Source of the DNA: Verrucomicrobiia bacterium
GTDB taxonomy: Bacteria; Verrucomicrobiota; Verrucomicrobiia; Opitutales; Opitutaceae
Reading direction: 5' to 3'
NCBI GenBank assembly: GCA_011525695.1
Contig: WYBX01000139.1
Span: 1-64,000 of the forward strand
Length of the DNA: 64,000 nucleotides
Each line of letters begins with the position of its first letter. Position 1 is the stretch's first letter. The translations under genes and the position numbers were made by a program. Below, in pieces: positions 21,142 to 28,921 of the stretch. The notes beneath the pieces were generated by a model. The model saw only the letters and a list, made by a program, of their open reading frames with translations. It was not told the DNA's origin and did no database searches.

Positions 21142-22407
21142 GTGGCACCGCCGCGCCCGCCGTGGTTCCGGCCGTTTCATGTTCTGGCCAAGCCGATTGG
21201 CGCGCGCTGCAACCTGGAGTGCAGCTATTGCTTTTATCTCGAGAAGGAGACGGCCTTCTATCCGGGAGGCGCGATGATGCGGATGAGCGATGCCACGCTG
21301 GAGCGGTTTGTCCGGGACTACCTCGCGGCGTCACCGGCGGAGGAGGTCGGATTTGCCTGGCAGGGCGGGGAGCCGACGCTGATGGGCGTGGAATTCTTCG
21401 AGCGGGTGACGGCATTGCAGCGGCAGTACGGCGGCGGCCGGCGCGTGACGAATGCGCTCCAGACGAACGGCACGCTGCTGGATGACGCCTGGGGCGCGTT
21501 CCTGGCGCGTGAGAAGTTCCTGGTCGGGCTCAGCATCGACGGGCCAAAATCGCTGCATGATGCCTATCGGTTGGATCGGCGCGGCGGGCCGACTTGGGAG
21601 GCGGTGATGCAGGGGCTCCGGATTCTGAAGAAGCACCGGGTGGAATTCAACACCCTCACGGTCGTGCACCGCCGCAACGTGAAGCATCCGCGCGAGGTGT
21701 ACGAATTCCTGCGGGCGCACGGTTCGGGGTTCATGCAGTTCATCCCACTGGTGGAGCGGAAGCCGGCTCCGGCGGAAGCCGCCGCGGGCCTGGCGCACGC
21801 GACGCCGGCCCCGGTGCGAGGGCGGCTGGTGCCGGCCGCGCTCGCCGAGGACGAGGTGGCGCGCGAGTGTCCCGGCCGCGCGCAGTTCGGCGAGTTCCTG
21901 AGCTCTGTATTCGACCTTTGGGTGCGCCGCGACGTGGGGCGGATTTTCGTGCAGTCGTTCGATGTCGCGCTCAATGCGTGGATGGGTCTCGGACCCACGC
22001 TGTGCACGTTCGAGGAGCGCTGCGGCCGTGCGCTCGCGCTGGAGCACAACGGCGATGTCTACGCCTGTGATCACTACGTCTATCCCGAGCACCGGTTGGG
22101 CAACCTGCACGCCACGCCGCTGGGCGACATCGCGCATGGCGCGGGCGCGGAGCGGCTGGGCACGGCCAAGGCCGATTTGCCCCGGGCATGCCGCGAGTGC
22201 CCGGTGCGGTTTGCCTGCAACGGTGACTGCCCGAAACACCGGTTTGTCGCGGCCGGGCCCGATGAACCGGGGATCAGCTATCTTTGTCCCAGCTACCAGC
22301 GGTTCTTCACCCACATCAAGCCGACGATGCAGCGGATGGTCGCGCTGCTGCAGGCGGGTCGCGCGCCGGCGGAAGTGATGCGAGGATTTCGCTCCGCGAA
22401 ATCCTGA
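21142..22407 (+). CDS. anaerobic sulfatase-maturating enzyme (radical SAM/SPASM)
   Basis: The 421-residue protein converts the active-site Cys or Ser of sulfatases to formylglycine without oxygen. It has the radical SAM motif CNLECSYC at residues 23-30 preceded by AKPIGARC, the WQGGEPTLMG block, LQTNGTLLD, and a C-terminal SPASM region with CGRALALEHNGDVYACDHY and CRECPVRFACNGDCPKHR for two auxiliary 4Fe-4S clusters. Start is a GTG at 21142. Six sulfatases with CxPxR sites at 45.9-57.6 kb are its likely clients, since the only formylglycine-generating-like domain in the window lacks the needed cysteines. It sits between sufS and sufU, which could help supply its clusters. Confidence 0.93.
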   Translation: MAPPRPPWFRPFHVLAKPIGARCNLECSYCFYLEKETAFYPGGAMMRMSDATLERFVRDYLAASPAEEVGFAWQGGEPTLMGVEFFERVTALQRQYGGGRRVTNALQTNGTLLDDAWGAFLAREKFLVGLSIDGPKSLHDAYRLDRRGGPTWEAVMQGLRILKKHRVEFNTLTVVHRRNVKHPREVYEFLRAHGSGFMQFIPLVERKPAPAEAAAGLAHATPAPVRGRLVPAALAEDEVARECPGRAQFGEFLSSVFDLWVRRDVGRIFVQSFDVALNAWMGLGPTLCTFEERCGRALALEHNGDVYACDHYVYPEHRLGNLHATPLGDIAHGAGAERLGTAKADLPRACRECPVRFACNGDCPKHRFVAAGPDEPGISYLCPSYQRFFTHIKPTMQRMVALLQAGRAPAEVMRGFRSAKS

Positions 22408-22423
22408 GGAATCCGGCAAATTC

Positions 22424-22879
22424 CTAATCGGTATGGCTCTCCGTCGTCGTCGGCGCGGGATCGCCATGGAGCGCGCTGAGCGCGGCATGCCAGCCGAGGG
22501 TGGCGCACTTGATCCGGGCCGGGAAGGCGTGCACGCCTGCAAAGGCGGCGAGATCGCTGATCTCCTCGGGTGCCTCGCCCGTGGTCACAATGTGGTGGAA
22601 TTGCTGGAAGAGCGCCTCGGCTTCGGCGGCGGTCTTGCCCTTGAGCTGGGTCGTCATCAGCGACGTGCTGGCCTGTGAGATGGCGCAGCCGGAGCCGTCG
22701 AACCCGATCTCGGCGATGCGATCGCCCTCGAGCCGGAGGTAAACGTCGCACTGATCCCCGCAGGTCGGGTTGTCGCCATGGGCCACGCGGTTGGCGGTCG
22801 GCAGTTTGCCCCGATTCCGCGGGCGCTTGTTATGATCGAGGATGACCTGCTGGTAGAGTTCGGAGAGATCGCCGGACAT
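22424..22879 (-). CDS. sufU: SufU-type iron-sulfur cluster assembly protein
   Basis: This 151-residue protein has the SufU/IscU fold features: SELYQQVILDHNKRPRN at the N-terminus, C40 followed by GD in NPTCGD, C65 in GSGCAIS and C125 in RIKCATLGWH. The insert of about 20 residues between C65 and C125 compared with IscU is typical of SufU, which accepts sulfur from SufS. It converges with the sulfatase maturase gene, with 16 bases between the two stops. Confidence 0.93.
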   Translation of the reverse strand: MSGDLSELYQQVILDHNKRPRNRGKLPTANRVAHGDNPTCGDQCDVYLRLEGDRIAEIGFDGSGCAISQASTSLMTTQLKGKTAAEAEALFQQFHHIVTTGEAPEEISDLAAFAGVHAFPARIKCATLGWHAALSALHGDPAPTTTESHTD

Positions 22880-23214
22880 GCCGGGACTGTCGGCGGAACC
22901 CGGCCGAATGGCAACCCGGGAGGGCGGTCGCTTCGCGACCGGGGTTAAGGTTCAAGGTTGAATTGGATTCGTGGAGGGCCGGGCTCCGCCCCGGCCGCGA
23001 AGGTCGATCAGCTGCGCAGAACGAATTTTGCATTGGGTCTGCGGACGACGCGGAGGTCGTCCCTCCATGAAGGTTGTTCAGACCGGAATTGAGCATTGGA
23101 ATCATGGAGGGCCGGGCTCCTTCAGCCCTCGATTACGTTCGACCATGTTCCTGGGATGCATTCGCACCGTTGGCGCTTCAGATCACGAAGCCGCAACCGG
23201 ACCGGCGGAAACGA
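22880..23214. repeat. intergenic region with composite repeats
   Basis: No gene is supported here. A family B palindrome is at 22971-23000 and a family C palindrome at 23043-23069, with a spacer containing AGCTGCGCAG; this is the same composite as at 13940-14038 and 42272-42370 but in reverse orientation. A second family B copy, with its far arm degraded, is at 23103-23128. Confidence 0.8.
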
Positions 23215-24561
23215 TCAGTGCGTCGCGATGAACTGCGCGATCGAGGCGGCGGATTTCCACGCGCCGTAGATTGCCAGGGCGAACAGGAAGGCCATCACCA
23301 GGTTCTCCCACCAACGGGTCCGGTGGGCGGCGCCGATGAACCGGGCGCTCGCCGTGATCCACCAGATCCCGCCGGCCAGCAACGGCAGCAGGATTACCTG
23401 GGCACTGTTGGCCACGAGCGTGAGAGCGACGAAGTCCGGCATGCCGGGCAGCGTCCACACCAGCGGGCTGACACAGCACCACACGGCGATGCCGCGGTAC
23501 ATCGGGTGTTCCCGGTAGCCGGTGCGAACCGGCTGTCCGGCCGGTGTCCGCGAGCGAATCCAGGCGTGGCTCCCGAGATATGCGAGCCCGGCGGCATGGC
23601 CGATGATCGAGGTGTAGACGGCGGAGAAGATGCCCGCGTAAAAAAGCAGCCGGCCGCCGGGGCCGAGGACGTTGCTCAGCAATTGCGGCAGGTCGTCGAG
23701 GGTCCGGATGTGCTTGTCGGGGAAGAGCAGCTCGGCGCCGAGCGTCCAGACCGCGAGGTTCAGCAGGACCATGACGCCGATCGCGAAAAGGAAGTCGTAG
23801 CGCTGCACCTTGAGGTACTGCGGCCCGCGCCAGCCCTTCCCATCGAGAAAGTACGGGTAGACCAGGTTCATCAGCGAACCGCCCACGGCGCCAATCATGG
23901 CGATTGCCACCAGCATCGGGTCGAAGCGGCCATGCTGGCCCGGCATCTCCACGCGGAAGAGACCCTGCAGGACGCCGCCGGGGTTGATCCCGACCCAGAC
24001 CGCGCTGCCGAGGAACGAGATGGACAGGACCGCCAGAAAAAAGAGGAAGACGCGTTCGAGTCGCCGATAGGCCGGCTGGAGCACGAACACGAGCGCGACG
24101 GCATTGCAGGCGAGCGACCACTGCCACACCTGGCCCGCGCCGAAGACGTTGCGGCAGGTCTCGCCCACGCCGACGCTCATGTAGGAACCGTAGACGTGGC
24201 CCATCAGGACGGCGGCAGCGAAGAGCGCGGGTGCATACCAGCGGTGCAGCCGGGTCAGCCCGTCGAGCACGCTTTCGCCATGCTGGTTGCACAGCTGGTA
24301 GCGCGCGATCAGGGAAACGAATACGAACCGGAACACCAGCGCACCCACCAGCACCCACATCAGGGAGTAGCCGTAGTTGCTGCCGGCGACGCCCATGTCG
24401 ACGACGTCGCCCGCACCGAGCCAGGTCAGGGCGATGATGATCCCGGGTCCGAACGAGCGGAGGTACTCCGCGAAGGATTTCGGCACCGGCGGGGCGGGGA
24501 TCGCCACCGGGTTCGGCGCGGGCGCCGGGGATGAGGCCGTCTGGCTGGGGGTGGAGGCCAT
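23215..24561 (-). CDS. Nramp-related membrane transporter (GAGD variant)
   Basis: The 448-residue protein aligns with the Nramp fold: about eleven hydrophobic segments, GPGIIIALTWLGAGDVVD in the first one and MIGAVGGSLMNLVYPY in the sixth. The metal-binding residues differ from true Mn/Fe Nramps: DPGN of TM1 is replaced by GAGD and MPH of TM6 by MNL. It therefore belongs to a divergent Nramp-like group whose substrate cannot be assigned from sequence. The N-terminal 28 residues are Pro/Ala-rich and cytoplasmic-looking. It is a single gene. Confidence 0.82.
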   Translation of the reverse strand: MASTPSQTASSPAPAPNPVAIPAPPVPKSFAEYLRSFGPGIIIALTWLGAGDVVDMGVAGSNYGYSLMWVLVGALVFRFVFVSLIARYQLCNQHGESVLDGLTRLHRWYAPALFAAAVLMGHVYGSYMSVGVGETCRNVFGAGQVWQWSLACNAVALVFVLQPAYRRLERVFLFFLAVLSISFLGSAVWVGINPGGVLQGLFRVEMPGQHGRFDPMLVAIAMIGAVGGSLMNLVYPYFLDGKGWRGPQYLKVQRYDFLFAIGVMVLLNLAVWTLGAELLFPDKHIRTLDDLPQLLSNVLGPGGRLLFYAGIFSAVYTSIIGHAAGLAYLGSHAWIRSRTPAGQPVRTGYREHPMYRGIAVWCCVSPLVWTLPGMPDFVALTLVANSAQVILLPLLAGGIWWITASARFIGAAHRTRWWENLVMAFLFALAIYGAWKSAASIAQFIATH

Positions 24562-24742
24562 GAACGGGCAGCGATCCTGCCAGCGAATCGATCGTGCACA
24601 AGCCGTTTAGCCGATGGAAAGATATCCTTTCCGCCTCTCCGCGCGCAGCGCGGTTAGGCAGACCGCCGGCCGGGTGCGTGGCTTTGCGGAAGAGGCCGGG
24701 CTTTGCCGATGGGCTGCGCCTGCAGACTGGGGCGGACTGCCT

Positions 24743-25192
24743 CTATTCCCAGTATTCGGCCCAGCTGGTGCCGGTCTCCGTGACGCGAATCCGTTCCAGC
24801 CGGACGGCGCGCGAAACCGGCAACTCCGCATCGGCCGCAGCTGCCTTCAGCTGCGCATGCACCTCGCAGAAGATCTCACGCGCCAGCACCTCGGTGGTCG
24901 GATCAGTCCGGTTGAAGGCGAGCACGCGTTCGCCGTACGCCGCCCGGAAGTCATTGAACTGCGGATCGGCCGTGTTCAGCGCAAACGCGTGATCGTAGCG
25001 CGCAATCACCTCGGCTGCGGCCGACTTCAACGCCTTGAAATCACACACCATGTCATGGTCGTCCAGCGTGTCGGACACCACGACCACCTCGACCGTCCGG
25101 CTGTGCCCGTGCGGAAACCGGCACGCCCCCGGATGCTTCGTGAGCAGGTGACCGCTTTCAATGGTGAAGGACTTGGCGATGCGAAAGGGCAT
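24743..25192 (-). CDS. queD: 6-carboxy-5,6,7,8-tetrahydropterin synthase
   Basis: The 149-residue protein belongs to the 6-pyruvoyltetrahydropterin synthase family. Zinc ligands are H15 (SGHLL), H28 and H30 (FPHGHS), and C24 just before them is the catalytic cysteine; the DHAF block and the ETGTSWAEY segment near the C-terminus complete the active site. QueD makes the queuosine/7-deazaguanine precursor from dihydroneopterin triphosphate. No queE, queC or queF genes are in the window, so assignment to QueD over other PTPS paralogues rests on the cysteine and size. Confidence 0.88.
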   Translation of the reverse strand: MPFRIAKSFTIESGHLLTKHPGACRFPHGHSRTVEVVVVSDTLDDHDMVCDFKALKSAAAEVIARYDHAFALNTADPQFNDFRAAYGERVLAFNRTDPTTEVLAREIFCEVHAQLKAAAADAELPVSRAVRLERIRVTETGTSWAEYWE

Positions 25193-25252
25193 GGCAGGAT
25201 CGTGGCGCGGCCATTCAAGCGGCGAGCCGCCCGCTTCGACACGGGAGGCGGC

Positions 25253-25447
25253 TCATTCGCGACCGTCGTAAAGGAGGGCGACGACGGCGGCAACGAGGCC
25301 GACGCAGACAGCGGCGACAGGGACGGCCGGCACCCGGATGGTGAACGTCTCGGCGACTTTCGCAGCCACGATCTCACCGATGATCACGGCTGCGACCATG
25401 CTGGCGACGAGCCAGCGGGCTTTCAGATGGTGAATCGTCAGTTTCAT
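25253..25447 (-). CDS. small two-helix membrane protein, unknown function
   Basis: This 64-residue ORF encodes a short basic N-terminus (MKLTIHHLKARW) followed by two hydrophobic stretches, residues 13-32 and 40-60, ending in YDGRE. It lies between hemN and queD on the same strand, 60 bases from each. I do not recognise the family. Support comes from its membrane-protein composition and its fit in the gene order. A heptad repeat array fills the space between it and hemN. Confidence 0.5.
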   Translation of the reverse strand: MKLTIHHLKARWLVASMVAAVIIGEIVAAKVAETFTIRVPAVPVAAVCVGLVAAVVALLYDGRE

Positions 25448-25463
25448 GGAGAAAGTCTCAGCT

Positions 25464-25505
25464 GTCCCTGGTCCCTGGTCCTTAGTCCTTGGTCCTTGGT
25501 CCCCA
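25464..25505. repeat. heptad repeat array between hemN and the small membrane protein gene
   Basis: Read on the plus strand, GTCCCTG, GTCCCTG, GTCCTTA, GTCCTTG and GTCCTTG follow one another in a single 7-base register from 25465, with partial units on both sides. On the minus strand these are GGACCAA/GGACCAG units, the same class as the start of the array between nuoB and nuoC. It occupies most of the spacer downstream of the hemN stop. Confidence 0.85.
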
Positions 25506-25507
25506 TG

Positions 25508-26953
25508 CTAGATCGTCCGCGAATGCTTCCGGGGGCCGCCGGAGAGCGTGTTGTCGAACCGCATGGCGACCACCCGCAGGAGCGGGACGCCAACCTTGGT
25601 GACCTTGAACCCCGAGGCGGTCCGTGCGATCAGTCCGTCGGTTTCCAAATCGGCGAGCGAGGCGATCTCGTTCGCGTACTGGCTTTCGAAGTCGATCCCG
25701 AGCGCCTTCGACAGCGCCGGATAATCGAGCCCGCGGTTGCACATCACCCGCATGATGATTTCGCGGCGGCGGACATCCTCCGGGCTCAGCCGCAGCCCGC
25801 GGTCGACGGGAAGCTGGTTCGCGTCGAGCGCCGCGCGCCAGTCATTCAGGGATTTATAGTTCTGCCGGTAGGTGGTCGCGGTCGAGGAGATCGAGGAGAT
25901 GCCGAACGAATAGAGCGACGCTCCGCCGCGTGTGCTGTAACCCTGGAAATTCCGGTGCAGGCTGCCCTCGCGCAGGGCGACGGCGAGTTCGTCATCGGGC
26001 CGGGCGAAGTGATCGAGCCCGATGTCGATGTAGCCGGCGGCCGTGAGTTTCTCGTGGGCGATGGCGAACATCGCGAGCTTCTCCTCGGCGGAGGGAAGCT
26101 GCTCGCGGTCGTCGAAGATCTTCTGGGCGGGCTTGATCCACGGGACGTGGGCGTAGCTGAAGACCGAGAGCCGGTCGGGGCCGAGCCCGAGGACATCGTC
26201 AATGGTCTTCGCGAAGCTTTCCGGCGTCTGGAGCGGCAGCCCGTAGATGAGGTCGACGCTGACGGAGCCGAAACCGACGCTCCGCAGCCAGTGCATCGTC
26301 TGCTCGTTGAGGTGGTGCGGCTGGTGGCGGTGCACGGCGAGCTGCACGCGCGGGTTGGTGTCCTGGACGCCGAGCGAGGCGCGGTTGGCGCCGATTTCGC
26401 GGAGGGCCTGGACATGCTCGGCCGTGAGCCGGCGCGGATCGACCTCGACCCCGAACTCGACCGCGGGCGAGATGTTGAGGAAGTTCTCGCGAATCAGGGC
26501 GCCGAGCCGGCGCAGCTGATCGGGAGGCAGGAAGGTGGGGGTGCCGCCGCCGAGGTGGATTTGGGCGACGGGCCGGGTGGCGTCGATCCGATGGGCCGTC
26601 AGCCGGAGCTCGCGCGCGAGGTCGTCGAGGTACTCTGACGCGGAGTCGCGGCGGCGCGTGATGACGGTGTTGCAGCCGCAGAACCAGCAACGGGTTTCAC
26701 AGAACGGCAGGTGAAAATAGAGCGAGAGGGATCCGGCGCCGGGGGCGTTGTCATCGGCGATGGCCTCGTCGAGCCGCAGGCTGGGCAGGTCGGTCGTGAA
26801 CTGCGTGGCTGGCGGGTAGGAGGTGTACCGCGGTCCGGAGATCGAGTATTTCCGGATCAGATCGAGGTCCAGCCCGGCGGGGCGTGAGCCAAGGGCGGCG
26901 ACGACGTCGGGCGGGGGTGCGCCCAGCGGGGTGGTTTCGTGGGTGGAGATCAT
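25508..26953 (-). CDS. hemN: oxygen-independent coproporphyrinogen III oxidase
   Basis: The 481-residue radical SAM enzyme decarboxylates coproporphyrinogen III to protoporphyrinogen IX without oxygen. The motif CETRCWFCGC at residues 85-94 is the HemN CxxxCxxCxC pattern, preceded by the RYTSYPPATQF substrate-binding segment and SLYFHLPFC, and followed by IHLGGGTPTFL, EVDPRRLT and VDLIYGLPLQTPESF. The HemN C-terminal domain (GLRLSPEDVRRREIIMRVMC) separates it from HemW-like paralogues. The start at 26953 is an ATG; the frame is open to a GTG at 26986. It fits the anaerobic lifestyle suggested by PFOR and the anaerobic maturase. Confidence 0.95.
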   Translation of the reverse strand: MISTHETTPLGAPPPDVVAALGSRPAGLDLDLIRKYSISGPRYTSYPPATQFTTDLPSLRLDEAIADDNAPGAGSLSLYFHLPFCETRCWFCGCNTVITRRRDSASEYLDDLARELRLTAHRIDATRPVAQIHLGGGTPTFLPPDQLRRLGALIRENFLNISPAVEFGVEVDPRRLTAEHVQALREIGANRASLGVQDTNPRVQLAVHRHQPHHLNEQTMHWLRSVGFGSVSVDLIYGLPLQTPESFAKTIDDVLGLGPDRLSVFSYAHVPWIKPAQKIFDDREQLPSAEEKLAMFAIAHEKLTAAGYIDIGLDHFARPDDELAVALREGSLHRNFQGYSTRGGASLYSFGISSISSTATTYRQNYKSLNDWRAALDANQLPVDRGLRLSPEDVRRREIIMRVMCNRGLDYPALSKALGIDFESQYANEIASLADLETDGLIARTASGFKVTKVGVPLLRVVAMRFDNTLSGGPRKHSRTI

Positions 26954-27053
26954 GGGTGGGTGGGAGGCCGAAAGCTTCTCACGCACCCGCCGGAGTCGCT
27001 GCGCGGCATTTGCGAAACCCTGTGCGGAATTTGCGAGCGGCCATTTGCGCTGC

Positions 27054-27079
27054 GCGCAAATGGCGGAGAGGGAGGGATT
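27054..27079. repeat. duplicated 3' fragment of the tRNA-Ser gene
   Basis: These 26 bases (starting GCGCAAATGGCGGAG) are identical to 27193-27218, which contain the CCA end, acceptor 3' strand and part of the T arm of the tRNA-Ser gene. After this point the sequences diverge, so no second tRNA is formed. The copy also pairs with upstream bases: GCCATTTGCG at 27040-27049 against CGCAAATGGC at 27055-27064. Confidence 0.8.
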
Positions 27080-27197
27080 GACTCGCTACGCTCGGGGCTT
27101 CGCCCCAAACGCCGGCAGCCCGGCGTTTGCCCATATCCCTCCCTCGCGTGCTTCGCCCGCGCTTCGCTTCGCGAAGCCCGCATATTTGAGCAGCGCA

Positions 27198-27289
<92 letters not shown>

Positions 27290-27572
27290 AGTAAGTCCTG
27301 CCCGGGGGCTGGTCGAAGACCGATCCTCGGGCGAAGTGGGCAAAGAAGGTCCAAGCCGCGCGTTGGGTCAACGGCAAACCGGTCTTCCCGCCCACAGCAG
27401 CCGGCATCGGGGTTTTCCCGGCAGGGGAAGGTTCAAGTCCGGCTGCCGAATTCTTGCGTCAGCGCTTCTAACTGCGCCAGCATTCGGGGCTTTTCGGAAA
27501 AGCGACTTGCAGGACGATCGAGCGCTGCCAACTGTGCGACGCATTTTCGTCCCGCCGCCTTCCTGCAAACCC

Positions 27573-28094
27573 ATGGTCACCTCCAACACCGAGCTAGCCT
27601 ACAACAGCAAAGTCGAGGGTGGGGTCGTGGTCTCGCGCGCCGATGCGGTGATCAACTGGATTCGCACGAATTCGATGTGGCCGATGCCCATGGGGCTCGC
27701 CTGCTGCGCGATTGAGCTGATGGCGGTGGGCAGCGCACGATTCGATATCTCCCGGTTCGGCGCCGAGGTGATGCGATTCTCGCCGCGCCAGTCCGACTGC
27801 ATGATCGTCGCGGGCAGCGTCACCTACAAGATGGCCCCCCAGATCCGGCGGATCTACGACCAGATGACGGCGCCGAAGTGGGTCATTGCCATGGGAGCCT
27901 GCGCCAGCTCCGGCGGCATGTACCGCAGCTACGCGCACATGCAGGGGGTCGACCGAATCCTGCCGGTCGACGTCTACGTGAGCGGTTGCCCCCCGCGGCC
28001 CGAAGCGCTGCTGGACGCGCTCATGAAGCTCCAGGCCAAGGTGAAGTCGGAGCACTCGGCGCGCGGCTTGATGAAAGAGGGGGTGAGGAGCTGA
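27573..28094 (+). CDS. nuoB: NADH-quinone oxidoreductase subunit B
   Basis: The 173-residue protein is the PSST/NuoB subunit that carries cluster N2 at the quinone site. The four ligands are visible: adjacent cysteines in GLACCAIE, one in GACASSGG and one in SGCPPRPEAL. The reading frame is open upstream to 27336, but the ATG at 27573 gives a normal-length NuoB. It is the first gene of the operon seen here, since nuoA, which usually precedes it, is absent between the tRNA and this start. It is followed by a long heptad array before nuoC. Confidence 0.97.
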   Translation: MVTSNTELAYNSKVEGGVVVSRADAVINWIRTNSMWPMPMGLACCAIELMAVGSARFDISRFGAEVMRFSPRQSDCMIVAGSVTYKMAPQIRRIYDQMTAPKWVIAMGACASSGGMYRSYAHMQGVDRILPVDVYVSGCPPRPEALLDALMKLQAKVKSEHSARGLMKEGVRS

Positions 28095-28218
28095 GGAGCA
28101 GGGACTAAGGACCAGGGACCAGGGACGGAGGACAGACGACCGAGGACTGAGGACTAGGGACTGAGGACAGAGGACGGAGGACTGATAACCGATAACCGAT
28201 AACCGATTACCGATTACC
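28093..28218. repeat. eighteen-unit heptad repeat array between nuoB and nuoC
   Basis: Eighteen 7-base units follow in one register: GAGGAGC, AGGGACT, AAGGACC, AGGGACC, AGGGACG, GAGGACA, GACGACC, GAGGACT twice, AGGGACT, GAGGACA, GAGGACG, GAGGACT, GATAACC three times and GATTACC twice. The two visually different halves (GGAC type and GATAACC type) keep the same phase and share the frame GANNACN. The first unit overlaps the TGA stop of nuoB. No facing inverted arm is present in this spacer, unlike the others in the operon. Confidence 0.9.
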
Positions 28219-28271
28219 GAGACACCAAGAGCGAGTTAACCTAAGCAGAGAGCATTCGCCCACCACTATTG

Positions 28272-28919
28272 ATGACCGCAGACGCCATCAGCGCACTCAG
28301 AGCGAAGTTTCCGCAGATCACCGAGCGGCCGAGCGTGGATCATCCGGCCTTCAATGTGCCGTCCGGTGACGCTCTCGCGGTTCTCCGGCACCTCAGGGAT
28401 GAAGCCGGGTTCGACCTGTTGATGGACATCACGGCGATCGACTGGGCGGAGGGAAACTCGCCGCGTTTCACCGTCGTTTACCACCTGCTTTCGACCACGA
28501 ACACGGGAAGCTATGTTCGGATTGCCGCGGATTGCGCGAACGATGCCGCGCCAACCGCCCCCAGTGCCGTCGAACTCTGGCCGGCGGCCAACTGGCACGA
28601 GCGCGAGTGCTTCGACATGTTTGGTATCCGTTTCGATGGGCATCCCGACCTGCGGCGGATCCTGATGTGGGACAGTTACCCCTACCATCCGCTGCGGAAG
28701 GATTTTCCGCTGGCGGGAATCGAGACTGATCTGCCGATCGCGGATATCGCGGAGGAGACCGGCACGCGGGTGATTTCCGCACCGATGGCCGGGGGCCCGT
28801 TCGTGGCCTCGACGGGCGAAATCAACCTCACCGAGGCTGAGCCGCGGGCCAAGGATCAGACCTGGAGCGATCGCCGGCCCAAGCCGGGAGACGCCGAACT
28901 GCGGCAGGTGAAGGAGTGA
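28272..28919 (+). CDS. nuoC: NADH-quinone oxidoreductase subunit C
   Basis: This 215-residue protein is the 30 kDa subunit of the complex I peripheral arm. The C-terminal signature is WHERECFDMFGIRFDGHPDLRR followed by PYHPLRKDFPL. It is a separate gene, not fused to NuoD. The ATG at 28272 was taken; a TTG one codon upstream is possible. Its last codons contain AAGGAG, which serves as ribosome binding site for nuoD, starting two bases after the nuoC stop. Confidence 0.95.
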   Translation: MTADAISALRAKFPQITERPSVDHPAFNVPSGDALAVLRHLRDEAGFDLLMDITAIDWAEGNSPRFTVVYHLLSTTNTGSYVRIAADCANDAAPTAPSAVELWPAANWHERECFDMFGIRFDGHPDLRRILMWDSYPYHPLRKDFPLAGIETDLPIADIAEETGTRVISAPMAGGPFVASTGEINLTEAEPRAKDQTWSDRRPKPGDAELRQVKE

Positions 28920-28921
28920 GC

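Noticed and set aside
27054..27110. A second tRNA gene next to tRNA-Ser
   Set aside because: Only the 3' acceptor and part of the T arm are copied; the sequence diverges before an anticodon arm could form.
27106..27129. Intrinsic terminator at the CAAACGCCGG/CCGGCGTTTG hairpin
   Set aside because: The stem is perfect, but no T-run follows on either strand and no gene ends there.
27336..27572. nuoA or an N-terminal extension of nuoB
   Set aside because: The translated region has no membrane helices and does not resemble NuoA; standard NuoB starts at 27573.
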